This document shows, piece after piece, positions 44,245-60,176 of a stretch of DNA of 64,000 nt (its first letter is position 1; each line of letters opens with the position of its first letter). Source of the stretch: Sinohyriopsis cumingii (Eukaryota > Mollusca > Bivalvia > Unionida > Unionidae); assembly GCA_028554795.2 (NCBI GenBank), contig CM068838.1, forward strand, positions 92,648,974-92,712,973, in the 5' to 3' direction. Position numbers and translations under genes: made by a program. A model generated the notes under the pieces. It saw only the letters and a program-made list of their open reading frames with translations. It searched no databases and was not told where the DNA came from.

Positions 44245-44715
44245 AACTAAGAAGTATTCATCCAATACACGCCAGTAAGGGCTATATGCATTAATCCAAT
44301 ACAAGTCAGTAAGGTCGTTATGCAATCATCCAATACACGTCAGTAAGGCCTATATGCATTAATCAAATACACGCCAGTAAGGCCTATATACACGCTTCCA
44401 TTACACTTCAGTAAGGCCTATATACATTCATCCCATACACGTCAGTAAGGCCTATATATATTCATCCATTCCACGTCAGTAAGGCCTCTATGCATTTATC
44501 AAATACACGTTTGTAAGGTCTATATGCATTCGTCCAATACACGTAAGGCCTATATGCATTCATCCAATATACGTGGATTAGACCTATATATATTCATCCA
44601 ATACACGTCATTAAAGTCTATATGCATTTATCCAGTACACATCAGTCAGGCCTATATGTATTCATCCTATACACGTCAGTAAGGTCTATATACATTCATT
44701 CATTACACGTCAGTA
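44245..44715. repeat. 34-bp satellite array, short copy
   Basis: About 14 copies of the unit described for 37,110-38,500, more diverged. It directly abuts the degenerate array of block A'. Confidence 0.9.
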
Positions 44716-44739
44716 AGGCAATTCTCGTTAAAATTGTGT

Positions 44740-47700
44740 GTAGTATGTTCAAAACATCAAAACGTTAGTGTCCAATGCTATAAAAAAATTGTATTTATTG
44801 TTACTAAAAGATCGAAAATACGGCATCAGTCTTATTTAGAATTGCATTTGTTGTGCCTAGAACATCCAATCAATGGAATGTAATCCTCTTTCAGACTGTA
44901 TTTTATGTGTCAAAAACATGCATAAATTGGAAAGCAATCATCTTCCAGATTGTGCTTATTGTGTCCAGAACATCCAAATAATGGGAGGAATTCCCCTTCG
45001 ACACTTAATTGTGTACAATACATCCAAAACATTGAGAAGCAATCCTCTTCAAAATTATATTTATGTCCAGAACATCAGAACAATGGGAGGCAATCCCTTT
45101 CAAAATTGTATTATTGTATCTAAAGTACCAAAACAGTGAACGTAGCTTTAACAATTTTTCAGTCATTTCGCTACGATGTCTGCAGTGTGGCAGTTTATGG
45201 TGATGTCTAGCACTGGGGCATCATGCCTCAGACATGTAGCATCATGTCCCACCCAGTCACATTATCATGACAACAGGCCGACCAATCCTGACACTAACCT
45301 CTTAATGCTGGGTGCTATGCAAGGCAGCTGTTAGTACCATTTTTATAAGTCTTTGGTATGCCTCGGCCGTGGTTCGATTTCATGACCTCCCGCATCAGAG
45401 GAAGATGCTCTAACCACTTAGGTCACCGGAGTGGTCCTTCAATATTGTATTTATTGTGTCCAGCACATCTAGTGGGAAACAAAACCTTTAAACTCGTATT
45501 GTTTCCAAAACATCCAAACATTAGGAGGCGTTCCCCTTCAAAATGGTATTTATTACCAGAACATCCAAACATTGGGGTGTTATCCCATTCAGAATTGTAT
45601 TTATTGTGTCCAGAACATCTTAATAATGGGAGACTACCACACTACAATTATATCCACTCCAACATATAAAATATTAGGAGGCAATCCCATTAAATATTGT
45701 ATTTATTGTGTCCAGAGCATCCAAACATTGGGAGGTGGTCCCATTAAAAATTGTATTTATTTTGTCTAAACCATTAAAACTTTAGACAGCAATCTTCTTC
45801 AGAACTTTATTTATTGTCTCTAAAACATCCACAAAGTGGATGGTGCTCGCGTTTAGAATTGTATTTATTGTCTCTTAAACATCCAAACAGTGAGTGGCAC
45901 TAGCCTTTATGATTGCATGAATTGTCTTTAAAGCATCCAAACAGTGGGTGGCACTCGCGTCTAGAATTGTATTTATTGTGTCTAAAACATCCAAACAGTG
46001 GATGGCACTCGCGTTTAGAATTGTATTTATTGCGTCTGAAACATCCAAACTGTTGGTGGCACTCACGTTTAGAACTGTATTTATTGTGTCACTTTTGAAA
46101 TTGTACTTATTGTCTAAATTATGGAAACATGGGAGGTAATCTCATTCAAAATTGTGTTTATTGCTAACACATCCAAACCCTGAGATACAATCCTATTGTA
46201 CAAGTCTTTACAATTACTGACCTAAGTCTACGTATCTTTTTTTCTAGCCGCCCTTCCCCTCCCCAAAGAAATGAACATCTGCCAAAATATAGCTTAAAGG
46301 ACGCTTACTTTTGTCTCATCATGTTGGACAAATATATTCTTGTTTAAGTAATTACAAGTTTTATAATACAATATATAGTTTATTTGATTGTAATTTACAT
46401 CACGTTCTTAACTATTATGTGTGTATTTTGTATACATGATGGGTCACAGTCACCTACACTAGACTAACTGTGTAATTATTGTACACATGATAGGTCTCAG
46501 GCATCTACGCCAGCACAGCTGTGTATACATCATACGCCTTAGGCATCTGCAACAGCTTAACTTTGTGTACCGTTTGGCTACATGATAGACCTGAGGCATG
46601 TACACCAGCCAGATTCTGTGTAACCTCTGCATACATGATAGGTCTTTGGCATATACACAAGCCTAACTCTGTACCTTTTGTTTACATGGTGGGCTTCAGG
46701 CATCTGTGTCAGCCTAACCAGTTGGATACATGTTATACCTAACGCATGTACACTAGCCAGATTCTGTGTAACTTATGCTTATATGATATGACTCAGGCAT
46801 CTACAAAAGCGTATCTCTGTACCTTTTGTATACATGGTGGGCCTCAGGCATCTGTGTCAGCCTAACCGTTTATATATTTGGTAGGCCTCAGGCATCTGTG
46901 CTAACCTAACCATTTGTATGCATGATAGGTCTCATTTGATCTCATGATCAAGCAATTGTTCACAATGCAAATGGAACTTACGAGTTGTAGAGTATGAAAT
47001 TAAGTTCTGTTCTTCTCTTAAATATTGATTGTCAGTACATAATTTATAGAAAGGAGGGCCTTCAAAATAGCATTCAGAACAGTTAGGTAGATGTTTATTG
47101 AACTTTAATAATCTGAGATGTTCTGTTCGTGCTTGCTGTGTACTGCCATCCACTTTCTTAGATCACTTTTCATTTTGGCCATTGTAAACGGCTTAGTTTT
47201 GCACATATCAATCCATGAATAAAAAATGTTGAATTACTACTTATGTCTTCTGTAACTTTAAATAGTTCATCATTTTAAAATTTAATCATATTTTCCTTCT
47301 GTGTTAGAACTTGTTTTGCATCTACTCTTACCACATTTGGTTGCCCAGATCTGTTTTTTAATGAAGTTAAATTTAGACCTGGTAATAATTTGATTCAAAT
47401 ATTTGGGTTTGGCTCCTACTGTTAATAATTTTCATTCATTCTAAAACCATTTCTCCTTTTATCACTATATCGAAATAACTGTTAAGCTGTTCGTACCATT
47501 GGGAAGATAACTGTTTTCAGAGGGATATAAGTTTGAAGGAATTCCATGTGATGATGATCAGTAACATTAAAAAGTCAAATACAGCAATAATTTGTAAAAT
47601 TTAACAAGTAATTTATTTCAATGGAATACAAAATGAAAATGAGAAGAAAGGACTTACGGTATTGCAAATTAAATTCCAAAATAATCCAAGAATTATAGAC

Positions 47701-50444
47701 ACAAGTCCTAAGAATTTAATGTCCTGAATAAAATTCAGTACAAGTCCAGAATAAATCCAAACACTGATGATGATGTGTCTGTTACAGTTCGTACAATTCC
47801 AGCTTTGAATAAACTATGATTCCAGCGAATATTCAATAATATTATCGGATCACTTTTGTATTTCCAGAGAAAATAACCACTTGAATTCAATAATTTGAGG
47901 AAATAAAATTCATTGCAACTGGACACATAAATAAAGCCTCTTCCAAGTAGTATAAGAATAACCTAGCAAAATGGTGCATTTTTGATGGACATTGTTATGA
48001 CTTTGTCTGTATTTACTAATTTACATTAAAACAAAATATATTGCATTCTAGTGCTTGTTTAATGGACTTAGCTATGAATTTATGATTGGTCAGTGAACAT
48101 GTGATTTTACTTTTTTCCTTTAACAAATTGTCACTGCTTTATTTCCTTTGTCATATGGAGTATTAGTGTAAAAGCTTACTGTATAAGAAGTAGCGAGTGT
48201 CAACATCTTGTTCACGATGTCAGGTAATTGTCTGAGAACCGCAATAGCATGCCTTATGAAACTAGGGACTTCTTTGAACAGTGCATTAAAAGTATTATCA
48301 AGCAGATGACTTCGTCTTTGTTGTTATTGTTTTTGGGGTTTAACTCTATTGGTCAGAGCAAGAACCAGAAACCTACCGGAAGCTACTGGCAAGCTTTCTC
48401 ATGTACTTACATTGGCCAAGCCTTAGATTTGTATCCACGTAGACAAAGGTTATCGGTAAATCAAGCACTTTTGACAACTCTGCCACAATGGGCATCTATC
48501 CTAGTCACGGGGGCTGGTCTCGTATTATTGCTTAGAAAGTAACGGTCCCCATACATATATTAGTATGATAGCTGAATTGTACGCAACGATACCAGCCTAT
48601 GTGATTCATTGTGTACCACTATTAATTCCCCCTACAACAGTTCGAAATTGTAAGTCATAAAGCCTGTTTGTTAATATATATTGCGAATTATGCTGTTGAA
48701 TGTTTTCCTTGATGATAAAACTCTTGTTGACATTTGGAAGGACACAGAATTATGTTGCAAAATGTTAAAAACTTAGACAGTCACTCTCTGTATATAGGTT
48801 ATCTCCATATGTTTTAGGTACGTCCTGTATGAGTCTTCATATCGGCTTGTCCACTTGTTTCCTGGTAGAACTCGTTTTCGTTATGCATTTGAAGTATTTT
48901 GTCGCAGCAAAAATCGAATATCTATATGCTTTTCCCCACATGTTTTCTCAGATTTTCTGACACCGAATTACTACAATGATGCACTTCAAAGACATGTGGT
49001 GTGACATTAGAGGGTACACTTCAACCGAAATAGGATTGTTTGTCATTTTGTTTTGATGAAAATCAAGGAAGCTGCACTCAAAAATGAGTTTAACCACATC
49101 GCTCGGAATCGAAGACAGGTGAAGACATTGGAAATAGAAAAAGTAACGCAAGGTGTCGGTAAGCGACTGCAAATTACCACTCGGTATGTTGAACATCAGC
49201 TGCAGTCCGAGAGACTTTTTCAGTAGTTTCGTTTTTTTTTTTTTTAAAGTAGTCGATGAATGGTAAGAGTAACGTTTTGTACAAATTAAAATGTATGAAA
49301 CCTTTATGAGACCTTTGTGCATTCCTTTTACATAATATTTATTCAATGAAAACTGGATCAAAATCAAGTGTACGTTTGGAAGTAACAGGGCTACAACTAC
49401 ATAGGCTTATAATGTCCAAGGCCTACTGGGTTATCTCCCATATAACATCCACTCAACTTGCAAATCGTGTATTTCATGGATGTTGGGATTTTTCCAGCAG
49501 GTAAACTATTCCATTGTCTATATAATTATCATTATTCTGATAAATGGTATTGCTTTGCAAGGCATTCTATCGGTGCCATCCCCTAAATAGTTACAGAGTT
49601 TCTTGTATTGAGTTTTATTTAGACAATATGACCATTTTGTTGATTAGTGCTCATATTAATGGTCTCTAGATGATTGTTTTGTATAGACTTTGGTATTTCA
49701 ATAGTTTCCAGAACAACAAACAACTTTTCTTTTTGACAGCTTTCCAAGAACCTATCAAATAATTTATTATGCCGTTTTGGACTTTAAATTAAACGTCCTA
49801 TGTTGACATCTTGTGATATTTTAGACTTTTCTTGTTCTTTCCTTATCCATTCAGGTTTGGCTTCCTTAAGATCTGTGACTCCTTAATCTTTGAGTTCTTG
49901 TGACTCCCTAATAATTCCGGTTCTGTTTCTTGCAATTCTCGCGAATCTTTAATCATTCCGGTTTTGCTTCTTGCAATTCTCGCGAATCTTTAATTATTCC
50001 CGTTTTGTTTCTTTCAGTTCTTGTAACTCACCAGTATTTGATGTTTGGCTTCTTTGAAGTCTTATTATTCGTTAATCAGTTCGGTTTCTTCTCTTTGAAT
50101 TCATATGACTCCATAGCCATTCAGGTTTGTCTTCCATAGCCATTCAGGTTTGTCTTATCGGAATTTTTGTGACGCCTTAACCAGTATAGGTAGGCTTTTT
50201 TCAATTTGTGTGACTCCTTAGTCGTTCAGGTTAGGCTTCTTTGAATTTTTATGAACGTTTTCTAAGTTGGCTACCAAGTTCAGTTAATCTTGAATAGAGT
50301 ACAAAAAAGTTGATCTTAATGAAAACAAGGAGTACAAAACAAAAATGTAAAAGAAAATAAAAGATAAATATACCACAAAACAATCCATTTACCAGAGTCA
50401 GACCTTTATATGCATTAAGACAGGACATCAAATCATATAACACG

Positions 50445-50526
<82 letters not shown>

Positions 50527-51323
50527 GTTAAAAATAACATGGATTTTAAGGTGTTGGTATAAAACAATTTGATAAAACAATTTGATATATCAATACTGTT
50601 GATTTATCAAATTGCGATCCGCCCATGGCGTAATAATACGCATATATATACATTCTTGCAACAGTGTGCTGTTGAATCTCAATCAATGATGTATTTCCAC
50701 ACATTAGTCATTAATGACGTATGAAAATAACTATATAAAGGATTAATAATCCCCGTTTTCTAAATGAATTTAATATGGTACACAATTTCATCGCAATATT
50801 TTCTGCTTTCTGCCTCCCCTCTCCCCTTTCATGCATAATGGACAAACGGAGCATATATCTGGAGTAAAAGAGAAAAATAATTTGCTCTGGATGAAAACTT
50901 TGCAATTCAACTTACACCAAGTAACCTACAATAATATGGTTCGTCGTGACGGTATGTGTGCACTTTCGCTGGGATTTATATAATTTGGATAAAAAGTTGC
51001 AAAGTCTGTCGACATTATAGGGTAAAATTTTCTCGGTTACTTGGTACACTTAGTGATGTATATAATGTCCTGTTGTTGTTATAACCTATTATAATATTCT
51101 AAAGATCATTTACAATTAATTAAATATGAAATGTCCAAAGTTCGTCCCCTCCCCATCTCTCTCTTTTCCTGGACAATCATAGCAAGATGCAGACACAAAT
51201 CGATGAAAAGAAGAGCGTAGAGGATTCTCGCATATCTCATCTCACGATGTATTTGGACTTATAAATGATTGTAAAAGTTAAGTCAAACTCACCAAAGAAT
51301 GAGAGAAAGTTTAAAGTCAAACC

Positions 51324-51359
<36 letters not shown>

Positions 51360-51937
51360 ATGGTCGGAAGTACTGTTATAAAAGCAAAATAATGACTTAG
51401 ATCAAATGTAAGTCATTTTGCATAGTTTCTACTCCACATTGTCTTCCATGCGCCGGTACTTCAATGGCTGACGGTTCATTTGAATGGCGTAGTTTTAACC
51501 ATGTGTTTGGGACGCTCTACTTCTTCATTAAGCCATCTTTCATGTTTAAATCATACGTGTGTACTATATTGATTTTATCAATGTGAAGAAAAATAGAAAA
51601 TCAATTAAGGAAATAATCAACTTATCAATATGCAAAGGTGATTTAGAATAGTCATAAAAGTCACAGAACTAAATTTTGTAGCGGACACACTCGGCAGGAA
51701 TGTGAGGAGTTCATTCACTCGGTCAATACACTGTTGCCTGTAGTAACTCCTACCTCTGTTCAAAGAGCACATATATCTATTTGTATGTGATATAAATGAA
51801 ATATATGTTTAGTATGTACGATGTATCAATGATACCATTCGTTGTATAAATGTTTCGTTATAGGAAGCTCGGTAACTTTCGTTTCCTTTTAATGAAAAAT
51901 GTATACACCTCGTGGTATATCATTGATACAGAGTGCA

Positions 51938-52013
<76 letters not shown>

Positions 52014-53100
52014 AAAGATCTAATTCTGTTTGAAGTCATGTATTCGGTTCATTGTGTGATTAAGGTTAGGAAGAAATCTGCTGTGACACTGAAAACATTG
52101 TTACAACAGCTGACTATGAGATTTTAGCGGTTCTAATATTCCTCCCTAATTATATAGTCTTGATTTTTATCTTCATTTGTTTTTTACAGTTCCTTTTCAT
52201 TTTATGAGTTAGTTCATTGCAAATTAATTTGTAATAAGTAGGAACGTTACTGTCTGATGCTGTTAGAACGAAATGAAGTTAATGTCATTTTTGTTTTTGA
52301 TAAATCCGAATTCTATCCTGAGCAATGCGTTCTCAATTCCCTGCTTTTTCAATAAGTGAACATTGACTGAGGATAACAAGATTTCAGCTGAAAGAAATCG
52401 AAAATATTTTGCTTGAACATGAAACATAAGCCGAATCAACAGTAAATCTTTGCTAATAATTGTTATGATCAAGATCCTGGACGTTGTGGGGGGTGGGGGT
52501 TGGGGTGGGTGGGGGGTGGGGGTAAGTTACTAGATAACAAATTATAGAACCCCCCAAAATTATACTGTACTGGAAATCATATTATAGTGGAGGACTAAAT
52601 TAAAATGTAGAAACTATTTAAAAACATTGCTAATTACTATTACAAAGTAAACTTTGATTATACAGGTACATGAATCATCAATATATATAAAGAATACAAA
52701 TCATATGGCGAATAACAATCCTTTCAAGTGCACTGGATTCAGCAAGGGATCACGTGTATCAGGGATTGATTAAGATAAATGCAATAAACTGAAAACGGCC
52801 AGTACGGAAATACTATCCAACTGGCCTGAGCGTTTTCGACTCTTTAATTTCTTTTTCAAAGGCAAATACAAAACACAGACAAGACAAACAAATAAAACTA
52901 AAAAAAAACTTGTTACATGGCTGTTTCTACAGCAATTAAACCGTTTAACTTTATTATGTTTCAACTAGTTTATTTCAGCTTGTTGCTGATACTGGAAAAT
53001 ATTTGTATTGACCTAGAAATTGATGAGCCATAACGACATATGTTAGTGTATGTAAATTTCTATAAGCGCAAATTGTATATCGGATATTTCATTATTATAG
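44740..53100. repeat. Segmental duplication block A'
   Basis: Collinear with 1-6,900. Contains degenerate arrays at 44,740-46,180 and 46,420-46,930, a 104-codon unrecognised frame at 48,228-48,542, a 49-bp degenerate repeat at 49,850-50,250, (TA)n at 50,447-50,520 and 51,940-52,010, and (GA)n at about 51,330-51,354. The stretches 46,930-48,227, 48,543-49,850 and 52,010-53,100 hold nothing I can annotate. Confidence 0.85.
45140..45437 (-). mobile_element. tRNA-derived SINE, copy 2
   Basis: Same family as 31,690-31,993. The B box is degraded, and the copy sits inside the degenerate 57-bp array. Confidence 0.7.
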
Positions 53101-53106
53101 TAGTCA

Positions 53107-53146
<40 letters not shown>

Positions 53147-54242
53147 AACCACTCCTTCATTAAAACAGTGTATTTATCCACTCTGAAAAACATTGTTTGA
53201 TCCTGTAGAAAGAATTTAAGAGATTCCGAAATAATCTGTATCCTTACTTTTAAGTATTATCTAACACGAATGTGCGCCAATACATTCGTAATAATCCTGA
53301 CACACGGTACACATTTCAAATTTACCTCTCTTAATGATGGACTAAGGATAATCGCAACCATGAAACTTTGTTGAGACTTTTTGGTTTCATATTTCGACAA
53401 CTATATATTTCAAGTTCCTTGGTGTATTGAATTATTTCTTATTCAGAATACCAATATTTCACTGGTTGCTTGTTTTTCACCAGGACAGGTCATCTTTCTT
53501 TAATAAACGTTTCTTCAAAGCTGAGTAAGAATCAATAAAGGAACATTATCAAGTACAGAATAATACACGATAGAGCTAAAACTCACGAAAGACGTACACG
53601 GAGCACTTTTTTTGTTTTAAATAGTTCGCAAAATACATGGCTTAAATGTAAAGAGTACACAAAGCCAATCAATCATTACAATAAAATATATTTGAAAGAG
53701 ACAAAGTGCTTACGGAAACATTTACACATTAAAAAAAACAATAAATGTAATTTACAAAAACTGCCTATCAACAAGCAGGTATATATAACGCAATAAACAA
53801 GAAATTATAGTTTATCAAAAGTGTGTATCAACCAACATTTATACCTGTCAGGAAACAAAAAATGTGATTCATAAGAAATGTGTATCGCTAACATTGATAT
53901 ACTGCACAAGAAAAAAAGAAACGAAATTTACGAAAGGGTGTATCGACTAACATTTCTAAAACAAAGAAACAAAGAACGCAACTCACATAAAGTAAATATA
54001 GACAAACAGAGATAATGTAATGGATATAAAATCATTCAATATACAGAACAATGTTCTTATCCGTAAGATTACACAAATTTTGGATATTTAAAAAGATATA
54101 TAAAATATTAAAAATGAATAGCACAAACATTATATATTATGCGCAACAGAATAACAATACATTTTTGAACATGTGACAAAATCAATCGTATGATGCATAT
54201 ATCCAATGGATTTATCCTTAGGAACATGTCTAAAATCTAAAA
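53101..54242. other. Intergenic DNA after block A'
   Basis: Begins with a (GA)n run at 53,107-53,145. The remainder is AT-rich with no recognisable gene. Confidence 0.5.
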
Positions 54243-54600
54243 AGAGTTACACAGTCACAAACGGCCCCATGTAAAATGTGGATAGAGTAACACAGTCACA
54301 AAGGGTCCCGTGTAAAATGTGGAAAGAGTAACACAGCCACAAATGGTCCCATGTAAAATGTGGAAAGAGTGACACAGTCACATAGGGTCCCGTGTAAACT
54401 GTGGAAAGAGTGACAGTACCAAAGGGTCCCATGTAAAATGTGGAAAGAGTGACACTGTCACAGATGGTCATGTGTAAAATCTAAAAAGAGTGACACTGTC
54501 ACAAAGGGTCACATGTAAAATCTAAAAAGGGTGACAATGTCACAAAAGATCCCAAGTAAAATCTAGAAAGAGTAACACAGTCACAAAGGGTCTCGTCGAG
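54243..54600. repeat. 41-bp minisatellite, about nine copies
   Basis: Unit ggtcccatgtaaaatgtgga followed by aagagtgacacagtcacaaag. The longest minus-strand frame through it is a repeat artefact. Confidence 0.9.
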
Positions 54601-56309
<1,709 letters not shown>

Positions 56310-56569
56310 CTAAAAACTTAAGGCTGTCTCAGCTTCATCCGGGTTCTTCATAAATGCTTCCTCCGTTTTGTTATTATTCATTACATTTACAATAAGTTTT
56401 TTCATCAAGATTACCAGGGATACTAGCATCACGGTCGTGGTCAGAAAGGCACTAAATGAATGCAGAATGATGTTCCAAGGTACTGGATAGTAGTTTCCTA
56501 AGCCTCTCACAGAAATGGATATTCTGTAGCTATCAGCGAATGGAGCCATAAGTTCCCATTGCAGTACCA
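56310..56569 (-). CDS. Duplicated tetraspan gene, exon 4
   Basis: Same length (260 nt), acceptor and stop position as 29,379-29,638. Most changes fall in the cytoplasmic tail (NNNKTEEAFMKNPDE compared with NDRMEEPFITTPDE), while membrane segments are nearly identical. The open frame and conserved splice sites suggest the copy may still be functional. Confidence 0.75.
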
Positions 56570-58057
56570 CTGTCAGAAGAAAAAATAAGCATGTATGTAT
56601 GTATGTATGTATGCATGAATGTGTATGACTGACTGACAAACGAGCCGATATAAATGTATGTAAATAGTGTTATAGCTCAACAGTTATCGATATATAATGC
56701 CAAGTAAGTTTATGTGAACCTCAAAACGAAAACAAAGACAAAGACCCAAGGGGTCAAATCCTAAGATTAAGAAGGCCTAAACTGAGATGAAAACAAATAG
56801 TTATTCACAATCTTCTCATCTGTAACATCATCAGGGTAATTCGTTTAGGACAAAAATAGTTGCCTCTTATTATACGCAAGAGATTCCATTTGCTCCTTTC
56901 CAAATCTCCAGGTCAACAAAAGATGTGGTGTGAACGTCAGAACAAATAAATGTAATACCATTATTTTGCATCTTACATGTACTAGTTATATATGCAAATA
57001 TAAATCAACCAAATCTACGCGGCAATCATGCCACATACGTAGAACACTGAAAACGTGTTAGATGTAAACAGTGACAGCCAACTGGATAACACAGTTAGCT
57101 GAAACATATCAACTCTGATAGCAGCGATCGTGGGTTCGAATCCAAATGTCCGAGTTGTATTCTTGTCGAAGACCTTAATAAATATCTAATTTAAGACCCA
57201 TGACAATTACATAAACAATTTCCACTAGTTCTCATTTAGGTGTGCTATAGCAGTCTAAACGAATAAACTGAAATGAGACAATAATTTTCTGATATTCATC
57301 GAAATGGGGTAAGGTGGGGTGGGGCGGGGCAGTGACCATCACAATGCAGGTCGTACTTTTATACAAATTGTGAACACAATTTGTCTATTCAGCACATGAT
57401 TTACGGCCAAGTGTATAGCAAAAAGTTGCTTAGTACAGTATTTGCGGCCATGTACAGTAAGCGTCAGTAAAAGAATAACGTGCTTTAAACCCCTAAACAG
57501 ACCAGTTTAAAGTTTCTCTAGCTAAACTGTGTTGAGAGAAACACCGCAACGGGCGACCTGGCCAAACTGTGTTGAGAGAGACACCGCAACGGGCGACCTG
57601 GCCAAACTGTGTTGAGAGAGACACCGCAACGGGCGACCTGGCCAAACTGTGTTGAGAGAGACACCGCAACGGGCGACCTGGCCAAACTGTGTTGAGAGAG
57701 ACACCGCAACGGGCGACCTGGCCAAACTGTGTTTAGAGAAACACCGCAACGGGCGACCTGGCCAGGTTTTGATAGGATTCTTAGAGGTACACTTCTGTAT
57801 GAGAATGATGCATACACTGTATTTAGGATGTATGTAATGCAATGCCCCTGTTTTCAGGCTGACTCGACCCATATTATGACTAACTTATCATACATTCATT
57901 GATACATGAATATTCTTTTGCAACTCAGTGAAATGCTGCAGCGAAGTCCACTCATATAATTGATATTAACAAAGATGAATCCTGTAGGCATGCACAATTA
58001 AGCTTAGCACATCCCACAATGCACGTATAACTTGCATATTCTGCATCTCGTCAAGCT

Positions 58058-58088
<31 letters not shown>

Positions 58089-58335
58089 CGTATACATACA
58101 TACATACATACATACATACATACATACATACATAAGTATACATACATACGTAAGTGCCCTCTCTACAAATGTACGTATAGTGTCTGGCCGAATCTGATTA
58201 AAAAGAATGCAACTGCTTTGTATATTTAACGTTTGATACCATCCCAGGAACCCAACAGTGGGGCCAACAAGCATCATCCGCTAGTAAACGGTCACGGGAA
58301 ACCTCTGTGTGTTTGTCTGTGTGATTTGAAATTTT
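56570..58335. other. Intron 3-4 of the duplicated tetraspan gene, repeats only
   Basis: Homologous to 29,640-31,690. It contains the expanded 40-bp minisatellite and a (CATA)n array at 58,057-58,150. A G-rich stretch (ggggtaaggtggggtggggc) is near 57,305. Confidence 0.6.
57528..57762. repeat. 40-bp minisatellite, six copies
   Basis: Almost identical units aaactgtgttgagagagaca plus ccgcaacgggcgacctggcc. Only two copies are present at the paralogous site 31,262-31,352. Confidence 0.95.
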
Positions 58336-58636
58336 ATGTAGCTGTAACAATTTTTCAGTCATATCGCTATGATGTCTGCGGTGTTGCAGTTTATAGTGAT
58401 GTATAGCACTGGGGTATCATGCCCGGACATCATGTAGCATCATGTCCCACCAAGTCACGTGACCCTGAAATCCGGCTGACCAATCATAACACTAATCTCT
58501 TAACGCTGAGCGCCTGGAGAGGCAGCTGTTAGTACCATTTTTTAAAGACTTTGGTATGACTCAACAGGGTTTCGAACGGGTTTACGATCTCCCTCATCCG
58601 AGGTGGACGCTCTAACCACTACTCCACCTGAGCGGT
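58336..58636 (-). mobile_element. tRNA-derived SINE, copy 3
   Basis: Paralogue of the copy at 31,690-31,993, in the same place within block B', so it was inserted before the duplication. Confidence 0.75.
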
Positions 58637-58790
58637 GAATGGGAAACCTCTGTACCATGTTTGGTGGATTTTCATTCAGTAATTTTGTTGAGATGAAGGT
58701 AACGGACAGGCGATTATGCAAAGGGTATCACACTATCCACCCGCAAAAGGGTGGCGAAAGAAAAATGAATATAAAGAAACAAATGCTCAC

Positions 58791-58943
58791 TGGCCATTCC
58801 CAAAATCCATATGCAGATGAGAAAGAATGGTTCCCGCCATTTCGGATTCCTCAGTGAGTATAGGAAGAGGAAAAGGGAGACACTGCATAATAAGATCGGA
58901 ACTAGCCCTTCTACTATCCATGAGACGTACTGGAACTGCCAAT
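58791..58943 (-). CDS. Duplicated tetraspan gene, exon 3
   Basis: 153 nt with acceptor TTTTTTGCAG and donor GTGAGC, same phases as 32,145-32,297. Encodes VSWIVEGLVPILLCSVSLFL and the FFLICIWILGMA segment. Exons 1 and 2 would lie beyond the window, past element 2, or may be missing. Confidence 0.75.
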
Positions 58944-59039
58944 CTGCAAAAAAAAAATTAAAAAAAATTGAAAATTGAAAATTAGTCTGCATATTGACCA
59001 TCAATCCAAACTGGAATTCAACAGATCATACAATCCCCT

Positions 59040-59240
59040 CGAGCTTTTATTTCACAATATGACGTAGTTGTTATTTCACAATATGACATATTCAGTTGTC
59101 ATTTCACAATATGACATACTCAGTTGTTATTTCACAATATGACATACTCTGTTGTTATTAAAAATATGGCATACTCAGTTTGTATTTCACAATATGACAT
59201 ACTAAGTTTTTTTTCTTTACAATATGATGTACTAAGTCCT
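59040..59240. repeat. 28-bp degenerate tandem repeat and flanking (GT)n
   Basis: Expanded version of 32,403-32,530. A (GT)n run follows at 59,391-59,416. Confidence 0.8.
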
Positions 59241-59791
59241 AACTTGAAATCACACTGTTCATGTAGTGGTTAACAATCTTTGTTGTTTTCTAAATTACAT
59301 CTGTAGCTTGCTTCCCAAAAGGAAATAGTATTTCGCAGGTATGTTGAAAACGAATACTAATTTCACAGACTGATTGGTTTACTTTACTTGTGTGTGTGTG
59401 TGTGTGTGTGTGTGTGGTAAAACTTAAAAGTCAACAAATAATCATAAACTAGATCATTAAATCTATCTGCCAACAGCTTGGGGAATAATAACCAATCAGA
59501 CAAACAAATTGTACCTAAAACTTCATCAAATATTTTAAATGACCTTCATCTTGTCCGAGAGTCAGACGGTTAACATATATCAATGGCCGTCCTTAATAAT
59601 TCAACCGTCTGGAATCGGGTCATAATTAGTACTTCCAGTTCATTACCCTTGAATGTAGTTCTAGTCTATTTTTAGAACATATTTTCCTCTCTCATTTTGG
59701 TGGTGATAGAAGAGTTTTATTTATGCAATTTTGGTATGGATTTAATGGTAATTGCTTATTGTTGATAATATGAGCTCTGGGTATGGTTGTC

Positions 59792-59797
59792 CATGTG
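59792..59797. repeat. Probable left target-site duplication CATGTG
   Basis: Six bases before AGTAGT of element 2. The other copy lies outside the window, so this is predicted from element 1. Confidence 0.6.
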
Positions 59798-60165
59798 AGT
59801 AGTGAAGGGGGGCACCCTACGGACAATGGGAATTACCATTAAAAACACCCTTGGGGCACTCTACGGACAATGGAAATTTAACATGGAGAAAAATCGTGGG
59901 GCACTGTACGGACAAGGGGATTTAACATGGCAATAAATCGTGGGTCACTCTACGGACAAGGGGAATTTAACATGGCAATAAATCGTGGGTCACTCTACGG
60001 ACAAGGGGAATTTAACATGCGAATAAATCGTGGGTCACTCTACGGACAAGGGGAATTTAACATGGGATTTTTTTTCTTTAAATTTTTTTAAAAAAGGGGT
60101 AGGCAATTCAAAAGGCTATCTCTTTTCGAGAAATATGGGGGCCCTGAAAAGGGCCTTTGGGTTTT
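59798..60165 (+). repeat. Left terminal inverted repeat of element 2
   Basis: Same architecture as element 1 but with ctacggaca in place of ctagcgaca. It has 45-bp tandem subrepeats (aatttaacatggcaataaat, cgtgggtcactctacgga). It ends at the stem-loop and TTTGGGTTT. Only this end is visible. Confidence 0.85.
60140..60155 (-). terminator. Histone-type 3' stem-loop (SL6)
   Basis: GGCCCTTTTCAGGGCC with CCCAAA before and CCCATATTTCTCGAAAAGAGAT after on the minus strand. It is 21 nt after the corrected L1 stop codon. Confidence 0.85.
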
Positions 60166-60176
60166 TTCTTCTTCTT

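Noticed and set aside
54247-54471. 74-codon repetitive minus-strand frame
   Set aside because: It is the 41-bp minisatellite translated.
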